A DNA stretch of 57,742 nucleotides from Ruminiclostridium sp. (GTDB taxonomy: Bacteria > Bacillota > Clostridia > Oscillospirales > Ruminococcaceae), in contig JAGALB010000057.1 of NCBI GenBank assembly GCA_017625405.1, positions 1-57,742 of the forward strand, written 5' to 3'. The translations under genes were made by a program, and so were the position numbers. How positions within the stretch are numbered: the first letter of the stretch is position 1; each line of letters opens with the position of its first letter. The notes beneath the pieces were generated by a model. The model saw nothing but the letters and a program-made list of their open reading frames with translations, was not told where the DNA came from and did not search any database. Below, piece by piece: positions 37,119-46,276 of this stretch.

Positions 37119-38906
37119 TTAATTTTCCTCCGTGTTGATTCTGATATGCTTTGTATAAGGCTCAAAACCTGCTGTTTCAAGCTCCCATACAGTATTTCCG
37201 TTGTCGTCAGATATCTTTCTGAAGCCGAAAGAGCCGAACAATTCCTTTACCATGGCGTTTTTCGCCGTAGGATAGTAATATCCTTTTATTTTTGTGATGC
37301 CGCATTTTTTCGCTTCGCTTACCACGTTGTCCAGCATGGCGAATTCCATTTCCCTTTTGAGAACACGGCAGCTCATTATCCATAAATCAATATGTAAGGT
37401 ATCATTGTCCTTATGACCGATAACGACAGAAACTACCCCGTTATCGCCGAACTTGTCCGAAAGTCTGCCGTAAAGGGTTATATAGCTGTCATCCGAGGCA
37501 AGCTTTTCGATTTCTGCGTCGGTGTAGCGCCTTGTGGTGACGTTGAACTGGTTGCTCTTGTTGGTGAGCTGGGCGATTCTCTGAAGATAAGGCGGAGCAA
37601 AGCTCTTTATCTCTGCGGACATATCAAGGCTGTCCAGATATTCGCCGTAGTCGGAAAAGCTTTTCTGAAGGCTTGCACGCTGTGCGTTTGCCTTGTACAT
37701 TTCCGTACGTCTGCGGTCATCCTCAGACAGGGAAACAACTTCAAAATAGCGGTTTCTGTCCATAATCCGCACATAGTTTTCCGCCCCGTCCATTTCGGGT
37801 ACGGCTGTGCCCTTCAGCTGTTCACGGACAATCTCACGTTCCGCAGGGTTGTCGTCCGCAAAAACAAAGCTTTCAGGGAGAAGACTCAGCTCTTCCGCAG
37901 TTTCAAGGATGTTTCTGTCCTTGTTCTCCCAGTTTGCCTTTATAACCGTGAAATCGTCGGGCTTCAGGGTACCGTCAGGGTGGTTGAGCCCTGCTTCGGC
38001 ATTTTCATAATCGTTCTTTGAGCAGACCGTAAGCAGTACGCCCAGATCCTTGTGGAGCTTTATATATTCCTGGAACTCGGAATAAACCTGTCCCGAGGGC
38101 AGATCCATGCCGATTTTTATCTTGTCCGCACCATCATCGCCCACGACTCCGCCCCAGAGGGTGTTGTCAAGGTCAAGGGTGATTACTTTTTTATTTTTGC
38201 CGTAAATCGCTTTGATAATCGCCGCAAGGTTTGCCGCAAGATAAGGCACGGCAGGCAGGGCAAGTGCGTATTTGTACATCTGCCAGCTGAGGTTGTCCGC
38301 CCAGGCGTCAAGACCGTAGCAGGCGGAAACGTAGTTTATGTCGTTTATGTAGAATTTCTGTTCATTTTCCGCATATTCCGCAAATTTAAGGTTCAGCTCA
38401 TTTACCGTTCTTACTCTGCCGTGAATATCCGAGCAGTCGGAGTTGCCCAGAAGGCGGAAGGGCGGCTGTTCAAAGTTGTTCTGGATAATGGGACAGCCGA
38501 ACTTTTCCTTTAAGCTTTCCCACATCTGTCTGTAACGCTGAAACTCTCCGTCAATTGCCGCAAACGCATCCTCCCTGCTGTCTGTTACGGCAGGAAAACT
38601 GTTTATATTGCGATTTGTGGTGTGGATATAGATAAGGTCGGGGCTGAATTCCGTCAGCTCATGGGGCGGAAACATTGCGTCCTGCCAGTACTGACCGTAT
38701 TCGCTGATATAAAAAGACGGCTCAAGCCCATAGTTTAACAGGAATAATTCCAGCTGGTCGCATACAGCGTTTGCGGTAGAGCCTGCCAGCACGGCGATTT
38801 TCACGGGAATGCGCTTCACACCGTCATTTTTCATTTCCTTGCGCAGACTTTTCTGTTTTTTCAGCAGAAAGCCGCTGTCAAAGGGGTAGGTAAAAATATC
38901 CTTCAT
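37119..38906 (-). CDS. FkbH-like HAD-IIIC family protein
   Basis: 595 residues. An N-terminal domain (KIAVLAGSTANAVCDQLELFL, SPDLIYIHTTNRNI) precedes the HAD domain with VITLDLDNTLWGGVVGDDG near 238-256 (nucleophile Asp in DLDNT), LLTVCSKNDYENAE and FVFADDNPAEREIVREQ. A GNAT-like domain lies at the C-terminus (ITLYGRLSDKFGDNGVVSVVIG, MVKELFGSFGFRKI). FkbH enzymes take a three-carbon unit from 1,3-bisphosphoglycerate and attach it as glyceryl to a carrier protein. The adjacent ACP gene is the obvious partner. Preceding genes encode two DHHW proteins, pointing to surface-polymer modification rather than polyketide synthesis. Confidence 0.87.
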   Translation of the reverse strand: MKDIFTYPFDSGFLLKKQKSLRKEMKNDGVKRIPVKIAVLAGSTANAVCDQLELFLLNYGLEPSFYISEYGQYWQDAMFPPHELTEFSPDLIYIHTTNRNINSFPAVTDSREDAFAAIDGEFQRYRQMWESLKEKFGCPIIQNNFEQPPFRLLGNSDCSDIHGRVRTVNELNLKFAEYAENEQKFYINDINYVSACYGLDAWADNLSWQMYKYALALPAVPYLAANLAAIIKAIYGKNKKVITLDLDNTLWGGVVGDDGADKIKIGMDLPSGQVYSEFQEYIKLHKDLGVLLTVCSKNDYENAEAGLNHPDGTLKPDDFTVIKANWENKDRNILETAEELSLLPESFVFADDNPAEREIVREQLKGTAVPEMDGAENYVRIMDRNRYFEVVSLSEDDRRRTEMYKANAQRASLQKSFSDYGEYLDSLDMSAEIKSFAPPYLQRIAQLTNKSNQFNVTTRRYTDAEIEKLASDDSYITLYGRLSDKFGDNGVVSVVIGHKDNDTLHIDLWIMSCRVLKREMEFAMLDNVVSEAKKCGITKIKGYYYPTAKNAMVKELFGSFGFRKISDDNGNTVWELETAGFEPYTKHIRINTEEN

Positions 38907-38917
38907 CTGATATCCTC

Positions 38918-40201
38918 TCAGTAGTTCAGTAATTTTTCAAGGTAATTGCCGTTAGGCCCTGCGGCGGTAAAGGTGCAGACCGAAAACAGCAGGTCGGTTG
39001 CGTTTACGTCCTTGCAGAACTGCACGGCGTTCTTATAGAAATATCTTATATCGCAGACGTAGATTTTTTCAAAGGAGGAGGTAAGAAACGGCACAATGGC
39101 GTTTCCGTAGCTTTCCTTGAAAATAACAAGGGTACGTCCGTTCTTTACATCTGTTTCAATTTCCGCCACAACATTGTCAGCACCTAAGAATGAGCAGTAA
39201 TATGCACCTGCGTCGGGGGAAGTTATAAGCTTCCCTTCCCGTTTGCTTCCCATGTAGCCGTCATAGTAGGTGGTTTTCAGGCTGTTATTGTTGGGCGGGA
39301 TGTAAAGGTCGAACTGTTCGGGGTCGTTATAGATAAGCGGACTTTCCGTATACATATACATTGAGCCTACGAAGCCGCCTCTCGAAACCTTCTTGTAGTC
39401 ACCCAGCGGGGCAAAGGGTACATCAGCGCTGCGGGCAAAGCTCATAGCCGCATAATATCCTCCCAGCGGCATCCAGTGATGGTCGGTACGGGAGTATATG
39501 TATTCTCCTGTATGGGAAGCAAGTGCAGAATATGCATCCACATTGGTCACATCCTGAAGCCTTACCCTTATATGCTCGGCTTTTTTCCACTGGCTTGCCG
39601 TAAAGTTATCAAATCCGTCGGGCAGATAGAATTCCGCCGAGGTAGGCACAACCATATTGTATACATTCACATCCGGGAGCTGTCTTTTAAATTCATTTAT
39701 GCTTTCAGTCCAGCTTTCACACAGTCCGAAAGTGCCCCAGCAGGGCATAAGCGCCCAGTAATGTCCGTCAATATCGCATATCATAAGTCCGCTGTCATCA
39801 ATTTCCGCATAGCCGCCCGACATCACCTGTACCGCTTCGGGCTGTTTTTCCGTGGAAATTGCCTCGGTTACAGGCGGAAGAGTGGTTATATCGGTGCTTT
39901 CCGAAACCCCCGCCGTCGTATCGACGGTTGTACCGCCGATAAGGGTCAGCGGAATAGTGGTTTCGTAATGCTTTGTGCGGACGGTGGTAGTCACAGCGGT
40001 GGTAACCTCAGGCGTTTCACAGGTCGTGGTGATTTCTTCTTCCCCTGTTGTGGCGCTTGTGCCGTGGTCAGCGGCAATATACGCCATTATTCCCTCGGTG
40101 TCAACCGTTCTGAAGGTGACAACCTTTTCCTTTTTCTGACAGGCGGAGAGCATGGCTGTGCACATAAACAATGCAAGGCAGGCCGCCTTTTTATTCTTCA
40201 T
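38918..40201 (-). CDS. DHHW-family lipoprotein, SGNH/AlgX-like
   Basis: 427 residues. A lipoprotein signal (MKNKKAACLALFMCTAMLSACQ) has its lipobox Cys at 21. A Thr-rich linker (EITTTCETPEVTTAVTTTVRT) follows. The C-terminal 270 residues are a DHHW domain: YIYSRTDHHWMPLGGYYAAMSFA near 190-210, GGFVGSMYMY, and GRTLVIFKESYGNAIVPFL near 375-393, related to AlgX/AlgJ and DltD-like O-acyl transfer proteins. The first 11 bp overlap the end of the upstream DHHW gene. The two DHHW domains are clearly paralogous (both TDHHW..LG.YYAA, ICDMRYF-like ends and CTF.A.GPN). Confidence 0.85.
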   Translation of the reverse strand: MKNKKAACLALFMCTAMLSACQKKEKVVTFRTVDTEGIMAYIAADHGTSATTGEEEITTTCETPEVTTAVTTTVRTKHYETTIPLTLIGGTTVDTTAGVSESTDITTLPPVTEAISTEKQPEAVQVMSGGYAEIDDSGLMICDIDGHYWALMPCWGTFGLCESWTESINEFKRQLPDVNVYNMVVPTSAEFYLPDGFDNFTASQWKKAEHIRVRLQDVTNVDAYSALASHTGEYIYSRTDHHWMPLGGYYAAMSFARSADVPFAPLGDYKKVSRGGFVGSMYMYTESPLIYNDPEQFDLYIPPNNNSLKTTYYDGYMGSKREGKLITSPDAGAYYCSFLGADNVVAEIETDVKNGRTLVIFKESYGNAIVPFLTSSFEKIYVCDIRYFYKNAVQFCKDVNATDLLFSVCTFTAAGPNGNYLEKLLNY

Positions 40202-41819
40202 CGTTATCCTTTGTAGTGGTCTTTTTGGTTTTCTTTGTCTTCCTGGTGGTTTTTTCAGGCTCGTCCTCGGGGACGGTCGTCACCTCTGCCTCATCCTCCT
40301 CTGCCTCTTCGGGAGGAGTTGTTGTGGAGGTCTTCTTTGTCTTCTTTGTGGTTTCTTCCGCTTCAGGCTCAGGCGCAGTTGTGGTGGTTGCGGTTGCCGC
40401 CATAGCTTCAAGCTCTTCCCTTGTGGGGTTGTCCAGAACTACGTTAAGTCCGTTTGCGTTAGGACCTGTTGCAGAGAAGGTGCACATTGTGAATAAAAGG
40501 TCGGTAATGCCGTTTTCCTTGATGAATTCTATGGCGTTCAGGTCGAAATAACGCATATCGCAGACATAGATTTCTTCAAATGAGCCTGTATAGAAGGGCA
40601 CTTCCGCATTTCCGTAGCTGTCCTTGAAGATAAGCAGCTTTCTGCCGTTCTTTACGTCGGTTTCAATACGAACAATCTTCATATCGCCGCCCATAAAGGT
40701 GGAGTAGGAAGAGCCTACGGGCATATCAACGAACAGCGGGAATTCATAGTCGAAATTATAGGCTGTATCATAGTAATATGTATAGTACTTGTTGGAGGGC
40801 TTGTAGAAAACGAACTGTTCGGGGTCGTTCAGGATATTGACGCTTTCGGTGAAGGCGTACATTGTGCCTACATAGCCGTCCTTTACCACCTTTTCGTAGG
40901 TGGAAATATCCGCAAAGGGAACATCTGCCGCCTTCGCAAAGGCTTCTGCCGCATAGTATGCGCCCAGCGGCTTCCAGTGGTGGTCGGTACGCAGGTAGAT
41001 ATCCTCGTCTGTATGCTCCGCAAGTGCAGAAATCGCATCAACGGTGACAATATCCTCGTCAAGCTGGGAAGCTATGCTGTCAACGCTGTTTTTCTGAATT
41101 GCGTTATAGTCGGCAAAATTCGAGGGCAGATAGTACTCGCCTGCTGTGGGAGCAATCATGGTATAGATTTTCACATCCTCGCCCAGCTCTTCGTGGAAGC
41201 GGTTGAGGGCGGAAGCGTAGGTCTTGCCTTTTCCGCCGCCGAACAGGGAGATTGCCCAGTAATGTCCGTCATTGCGCTTTACAACAACCTGTCCGTTGGT
41301 GATAACGCCGTCAGCGATTTCGTTTATATTCTTTTCGGTAGTAACCGTTGTGGTGGTAACAGGCGCAGTTGTAACAGCGGTTGTGCCCGAGGGTGCAGCC
41401 TCACCGGCTGTGGTTGTGGTGCTTTCGGTTGTTACGGGGGCAACAACGGGAAGCTCCTCTTCCTCGATGGTTATGGCAACCAGCTGACCGTGAATTTCCG
41501 TATCATTCAGCTCTACGCCGTATAAACCCTTTATACCTGCGGCGATTTTCTTTATATCGTCACGGTACGGCACGGTATCGTCGTAGAATTCGGTTATTCC
41601 GTTGGTATATTTTCCGTTTATGAAATCTTCGTATGTAAATTCGGGGAAGGTAGCAAGGGTACGCTGTTCGATAAGGGACTTTTCAGGTCGTGGAAGAGCC
41701 AGCATAGCTACCGTTACCGCCCCGAAGAAAACTGCGGAATATATGATATTTGCAGAAGCGAAAACAGGCTTTAAGGGCTTTACCGTTTCCTTTTTCGCTT
41801 TTTTCTTTTTTTCCGCCAT
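40191..41819 (-). CDS. DHHW-family membrane protein with Thr/Lys-rich tail
   Basis: 542 residues from MAEKKKKAKKETVKPLK (AAAGGAG 7 nt upstream; a TTG 30 bp earlier is in frame but unlikely). A basic N-terminus is followed by one helix at about 23-42 (IIYSAVFFGAVTVAMLAL) and EQRTLATFPEFTYEDFINGKYTNGITEFYDDTVPYRD, a typical DHHW opening. A Thr-rich linker, then the DHHW domain with LRTDHHWKPLGAYYAAEAFA near 276 follow. The last 75 residues are unusual: Thr/Lys/Glu-rich with the pattern TT-K/R-KTKKT twice. It is the first gene of the surface-modification operon, under a strong promoter. Confidence 0.85.
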   Translation of the reverse strand: MAEKKKKAKKETVKPLKPVFASANIIYSAVFFGAVTVAMLALPRPEKSLIEQRTLATFPEFTYEDFINGKYTNGITEFYDDTVPYRDDIKKIAAGIKGLYGVELNDTEIHGQLVAITIEEEELPVVAPVTTESTTTTAGEAAPSGTTAVTTAPVTTTTVTTEKNINEIADGVITNGQVVVKRNDGHYWAISLFGGGKGKTYASALNRFHEELGEDVKIYTMIAPTAGEYYLPSNFADYNAIQKNSVDSIASQLDEDIVTVDAISALAEHTDEDIYLRTDHHWKPLGAYYAAEAFAKAADVPFADISTYEKVVKDGYVGTMYAFTESVNILNDPEQFVFYKPSNKYYTYYYDTAYNFDYEFPLFVDMPVGSSYSTFMGGDMKIVRIETDVKNGRKLLIFKDSYGNAEVPFYTGSFEEIYVCDMRYFDLNAIEFIKENGITDLLFTMCTFSATGPNANGLNVVLDNPTREELEAMAATATTTTAPEPEAEETTKKTKKTSTTTPPEEAEEDEAEVTTVPEDEPEKTTRKTKKTKKTTTKDNDEE

Positions 41820-41848
41820 TCCTCTTCTCCTTTCAGGGGTATATATCA

Positions 41849-41877
41849 ATTATATTATCTCTGTGTTTTGCAGTCAA
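41849..41877 (-). promoter_or_regulatory. Promoter of DHHW-FkbH-ACP operon
   Basis: On the minus strand TTGACT (41877-41872) and TATAAT (41854-41849), 17-bp spacer, 29 bp before the ATG. Confidence 0.8.
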
Positions 41878-41911
41878 GTGTAATATATGGTAAATAACCG
41901 TATCTTAACCG

Positions 41912-42541
41912 TTATTTGTTATACTTGTTCATTGCCTCGTCAGTCTTGTCCTGAACCATAAGCTCGGCTGCCGCAGCGGCATTGGAAAGAGAGCTTTCCA
42001 GAGCTTCTGCCTGCTCCTTCAAAAAGGGAGAAAGCACCCAGTCGGCAAGGTTATAGTCGGGATGGGGCTTTGCGCCTACGCCGATTTTAATACGGGGGAA
42101 GCTGTCGCTGTTTGTGCAGAGAATAATGCTCTTTATACCGTTGTGGCCGCCGTCGCTTCCCTTTCTGCGGATTCTTGTACGTCCCACATCCATGGAAATA
42201 TCGTCATAGATGACAATAAGCTTTTCAGGCGGCAGCTTATAGAAGCTGAGCGCTTCTCTTACAGCCTCGCCGCTGTTGTTCATGAAGGTGGTGGGCTTCA
42301 TTAAAAGGCAGCGCACACCCCCCAGCATTATATCGCCTGTGAGGGATTTGAATCTGAGCTTCTTTATCTCTGCGTTCTTGTTCTTTGCAATGGTATCAAT
42401 TGCCATAAAGCCTGCATTGTGGCGGGTATTTTCATACTGGGTGCCGGGGTTGCCCAGTCCGCAGATGATATACTCGATATTACCGGTAAGAGCAGGCTCT
42501 CTTTCTGTTTTAAGCTTATCAAGAATGTCAAAAACCGACAT
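41912..42541 (-). CDS. pth: Peptidyl-tRNA hydrolase
   Basis: 209 residues. It frees tRNA from prematurely released peptidyl-tRNA. Motifs: CGLGNPGTQYENTRHNAGFMAID (catalytic His in RHN), KPTTFMNNSGEAV, and IYDDISMDVGRTRIRRKGSDGGHNGIKSI with the catalytic Asp. There are about 22 residues before the usual start of the fold (MSVFDILDKLKTEREPALTG), with no later ATG, so the extension appears genuine. It is next to mfd, a common pairing in Firmicutes. Confidence 0.94.
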   Translation of the reverse strand: MSVFDILDKLKTEREPALTGNIEYIICGLGNPGTQYENTRHNAGFMAIDTIAKNKNAEIKKLRFKSLTGDIMLGGVRCLLMKPTTFMNNSGEAVREALSFYKLPPEKLIVIYDDISMDVGRTRIRRKGSDGGHNGIKSIILCTNSDSFPRIKIGVGAKPHPDYNLADWVLSPFLKEQAEALESSLSNAAAAAELMVQDKTDEAMNKYNK

Positions 42542-42556
42542 TTTTACAATCCTTCC

Positions 42557-42787
42557 TTATTCCGATTTACTGCCGAAAAGGTCTTTCAGCTCCTTGCCGA
42601 TGTTCTTTCCGAGGCTTGTAAGGCTTTCCTCGGCGCTGTTCACGGCGCTGTTTGCCTTTTCCTTGTATTCTGTCTTCTTTTCTTCTGTAAGATGCTCGTC
42701 AAGCTTTTCCTTTGCCTTGTCTGCAAGGTCGTCAAAGCTTTTGTCAAGGTCGTCCATTACTTTTCCGAATTTTTCTGTGAAGCTCAT
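42557..42787 (-). CDS. Small Lys/Glu-rich helical protein, unknown
   Basis: 76 residues, entirely helical in appearance (EKFGKVMDDLDKSFDDLADKAKEKLDEHL) with many charged residues, no Cys and no membrane helix. It is 16 bp before pth and 26 bp after mfd on the minus strand, with AAAGGA before the ATG. It resembles small stress-type helical proteins in composition only. Function unknown. Confidence 0.65.
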   Translation of the reverse strand: MSFTEKFGKVMDDLDKSFDDLADKAKEKLDEHLTEEKKTEYKEKANSAVNSAEESLTSLGKNIGKELKDLFGSKSE

Positions 42788-42812
42788 AATATTTTTCCTT
42801 TCTGTCTATGTG

Positions 42813-45800
42813 TTATTGCAATCCCTCCAGCACCGTTCTCATAAGAGAAAGTGCGGTTTCGTTCTTTTCGGGAGTGATTTTAAAGCACACCCTGCCTGCA
42901 AGATTCAGGTTGATTCTGCCGTTAAGGGTGGTGTTCAGCCTGCCGATTCTGTTCATGTCGGGCTTATCCGTATAGAAGCAGATGCCGTCCTTGTTCTGTA
43001 TAATTTCAGTAATGCCGATATTCTGTGCCAGATTGCGAAGCTCGGCAACCTCAATAAGTCCGTATACGGGCTTCGGCGGTTCGCCGTAGCGGTCAATAAG
43101 CTCATCGGTAACGTCGTAGGCGTCGTCCTCGTTCCGTATAAGCGCAATACGCTTGTAGCAGCTGATACGCTGCGCCTGATTTGAAATATAGGTTTCGGGA
43201 ATAAAAGCGTCCACCTTTATATCAACAAGGCATTCGGGCGTAACCTCTGCGGTTTCGCCTCGTTCCTCCTTTACCGCCTGGTCAAGGAGCTTTAAATACA
43301 TATCATAGCCTACTGCCGAAAGGTGGCCCGACTGGCTTGCGCCTAAGATTGAGCCTGCCCCACGGATTTCAAGGTCGCGCATGGCAATTCTGAAGCCTGA
43401 GCCGAATTTTGTGAATTCTCTTACAGCGTCAAGGCGCTTTGTGGCGATTTCGCTGAGCATCTTTCCTCTTCTGAAGGTGAAATATGCGAAAGCACGGCGG
43501 TTTGTTCTGCCGACACGGCCTCTGAGCTGGTGAAGCTGTGCAAGACCCATATAATCCGCATTTTCAATAATCAGCGTGTTGCAGTTGGGCACATCCACAC
43601 CCGTTTCAATAAGCGTGGTGCAGACAAGCACGTCTATTTCATGCTCAAGAAGCTTTCTCCAGACTTCAAGAAGCTCGTCTTCCTCCATTTTGCCGTGAGC
43701 GATGCCTATTCTCGCCTCAGGCACAAGTGCGTGAAGCTGTGCGGCGCACTGCATAATGCTTTCGATACGGTTGTGGATGTAGTACACCTGACCGTTTCTG
43801 CGAAGCTCCTTGTTTATAGCCTGGGCGATAACCCCCTCGTTATGCTCGATAACATAGGTGGTTACAGGCTGTCTGTCCTGGGGAGGCGTTTCGATAACGC
43901 TCATATCACGTATACCCGACATAGCCATATTAAGGGTACGTGGGATAGGTGTTGCGGAGAGAGTAAGAATATCCACCCCTGCGAACATTTCCTTGAATTT
44001 ATCCTTGTGGGCAACGCCGAAGCGCTGTTCTTCGTCTATGATTACAAGTCCAAGACTTCTGAAGCCGATATCGTCCTGCACCAGTCTGTGTGTGCCTACA
44101 ACAATATCAACCGTTCCCGCTTTCAGCTTTTCGATAGTCTTCTTTATTTCCTTCTGGGTACGGAAGCGTGACAGCAGGTCCACATTTACGGGAAAATCCG
44201 CCATACGCTTTAAAATCGTCTGATAATGCTGCCATGCAAGTACCGTTGTGGGACATAAAAGAGCGCACTGCTTACCGCTCATAACGCATTTGAACGCCGC
44301 ACGGAGGGCAACCTCGGTTTTTCCGAAGCCTACGTCGCCGCACAGCAGTCTTTCCATGGGTCTTTCCGACTCCATATCACGCTTGATTTCAGCAATACAG
44401 CGAAGCTGGTCGTCGGTTTCCACATAGTTGAAGTGGTTTTCAAAATCCGCCTGTTCACTGCTGTCGGGATAGAAAGCAAAGCCCTTGGATTTCATTCGCT
44501 TTGAATAAAGCTGGATGAATTCCGCCGCCATTTCCTTTGCGGCAGCCTTCGCCTTGGTTTTCGCCTTCTGCCACTGGTCGGTATGCATTTTTGACAGCTT
44601 TACGGTGTTTATATCGCCGCTGCCGATATATCTTGAAATCAGGTCAAGCTGGGTAACAGGCACATAAAGCACATCCGTACCCGCATAGCGGATTTTTATA
44701 TAGTCCTTGCTGATTTTGTCCTGAGTCAGCTTCTGCACACCCTCGAAAACGCCGATACCATAGCTGTTGTGAACAACTAAATCGCCTACGGCGATATCGT
44801 TGAGGGAGTTTATGATTTCCGCTTTTTTGCGCTTGGGCTTTTCTCTTGTCTGAACGCTTACGGCTGTATGTGAGATTGCCGCAAGCTTTGCGTCCTGATA
44901 GTTATAGCCTGAAGTCAGCACGCCCGTTGTTACATAGACTCTCTTTGCGTAGAGCTTTTTGGGAGAGTCGGAATAATCCGCAGGTATGCCGTCGCCGCGC
45001 AGGTCTTCCGCAAGGGTCTTTGCACCCTTTTCCGTGCCCGCAAAGACAATTACGCTGTAATTCTCCCTGAGATATGCTTTCAGTTCCTCTAAAAGATACT
45101 TGTATTCACCGCTCCAGGGGGCTACCTGCCCTGCGGAAACGTTCAGCAGCTTTGAAAGACGTATGTCATGCCCGCGCATGAAGTTGTCGAAATATGCAAA
45201 ATTCATTTCTTCCAGCTTTGCGGCGTATTCCGCCTTGGTGAGCATATAGCGGTCAAGCCCCTTGCACAGAACGCCGTCCTCGAACAGCATTTTAACATCC
45301 TCGTTATGCTGTGCGGCAGCAGATTTGAAGCCCTCGCTGCAAGCGCTGTGCTCGCAGATTATCACCCGTCTGCAGTAGTCAAAAAGGCAGCTTTCCCTTT
45401 CATAGCAAAGAGGGATATACTTGTCGCTGTCGGGAAGAATGCCGTTTTCCAGCTTTTCTATATCGGCGGCAAGGCGTTTTTTCACGCTGTCGGCGTGCTT
45501 GCCCCTGATTTTTGCGGAAAAGGCGGTTAATTTATCGGAAAATGCCCCGTTACTATCAAAAAGTATTTCCATAGCGGGAGCAATTGTTATTTTCTTGATT
45601 GTGTCGATTCTTCGCTGGGACTCGATATCAAAGGCGGAAATGCTGTCCACCGTGTCATCCCACAGCTCGATTCTTACAGGCGCAGGGAAATTGACCGGGT
45701 ACACATCAAAGATTGCACCACGCACCGAAAACTGGGAAACGCCCTCAATCTGGTCGCATCTGCTATAGCCTAGAGATATAAGCTTTTCGGCAAGCTCCTG

Positions 45801-46250
45801 TAAATTTACCGTATCGTCATTATTTATGGTTATTGAACGGCTCAGAAGCACATCATCGGGAATTGTGAGCTGTGAAGCCGCTTCGGGAGTTGCACAGACG
45901 ATTTTTGCGCTGCCGCTGCACATTCCGTAAAGCACGCCCAGTCTTTTATGCTCATATTCACGTGAGGCGGAGTCCACCTGTCCCAGCATAAGGTCCTTTG
46001 CGGGATAGACAAAGGCGGTTTCCGAGCCTGTCATTGTATTTACATCATTACACATTCTGACGCATTCGCCCTCTGTTTCGCACAGCACAACAAGAGGAGG
46101 GACGAAGTCGTCCTCCTCTGAAAGTGCCGCTAAAAAATGGGCTTTATGTATGTGGGAAAGTCCCGTAAGCATTACGGGCAGTCCGTTTTTATGCTCTGCA
46201 ACGGCATGATATTCCTGAAGCTGCCGTGCCGCATTTAAAAAGTAATCCAT
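42813..46250 (-). CDS. mfd: Transcription-repair coupling factor
   Basis: 1145 residues, normal length. It removes stalled RNA polymerase at DNA damage and recruits UvrA. The N-terminal UvrB-like module (SRSITINNDDTVNLQELAEKL, QFSVRGAIFDVYP) is followed by the CarD-like polymerase-binding domain (VGDLVVHNSYGIGVFEGVQKL, YAGTDVLYVPVTQLDLISRY, near 490-550). The RecG-like motor then has Walker A LLCGDVGFGKTEVALRA near 636-650, VIIDEEQRFGV near 735, and LSATPIPRTLNMAMSGIRDMS. The C-terminal region ends with a UvrA-binding-type domain. Confidence 0.96.
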   Translation of the reverse strand: MDYFLNAARQLQEYHAVAEHKNGLPVMLTGLSHIHKAHFLAALSEEDDFVPPLVVLCETEGECVRMCNDVNTMTGSETAFVYPAKDLMLGQVDSASREYEHKRLGVLYGMCSGSAKIVCATPEAASQLTIPDDVLLSRSITINNDDTVNLQELAEKLISLGYSRCDQIEGVSQFSVRGAIFDVYPVNFPAPVRIELWDDTVDSISAFDIESQRRIDTIKKITIAPAMEILFDSNGAFSDKLTAFSAKIRGKHADSVKKRLAADIEKLENGILPDSDKYIPLCYERESCLFDYCRRVIICEHSACSEGFKSAAAQHNEDVKMLFEDGVLCKGLDRYMLTKAEYAAKLEEMNFAYFDNFMRGHDIRLSKLLNVSAGQVAPWSGEYKYLLEELKAYLRENYSVIVFAGTEKGAKTLAEDLRGDGIPADYSDSPKKLYAKRVYVTTGVLTSGYNYQDAKLAAISHTAVSVQTREKPKRKKAEIINSLNDIAVGDLVVHNSYGIGVFEGVQKLTQDKISKDYIKIRYAGTDVLYVPVTQLDLISRYIGSGDINTVKLSKMHTDQWQKAKTKAKAAAKEMAAEFIQLYSKRMKSKGFAFYPDSSEQADFENHFNYVETDDQLRCIAEIKRDMESERPMERLLCGDVGFGKTEVALRAAFKCVMSGKQCALLCPTTVLAWQHYQTILKRMADFPVNVDLLSRFRTQKEIKKTIEKLKAGTVDIVVGTHRLVQDDIGFRSLGLVIIDEEQRFGVAHKDKFKEMFAGVDILTLSATPIPRTLNMAMSGIRDMSVIETPPQDRQPVTTYVIEHNEGVIAQAINKELRRNGQVYYIHNRIESIMQCAAQLHALVPEARIGIAHGKMEEDELLEVWRKLLEHEIDVLVCTTLIETGVDVPNCNTLIIENADYMGLAQLHQLRGRVGRTNRRAFAYFTFRRGKMLSEIATKRLDAVREFTKFGSGFRIAMRDLEIRGAGSILGASQSGHLSAVGYDMYLKLLDQAVKEERGETAEVTPECLVDIKVDAFIPETYISNQAQRISCYKRIALIRNEDDAYDVTDELIDRYGEPPKPVYGLIEVAELRNLAQNIGITEIIQNKDGICFYTDKPDMNRIGRLNTTLNGRINLNLAGRVCFKITPEKNETALSLMRTVLEGLQ

Positions 46251-46276
46251 TTTTCACCTGTTAATAGCTTTTATCT

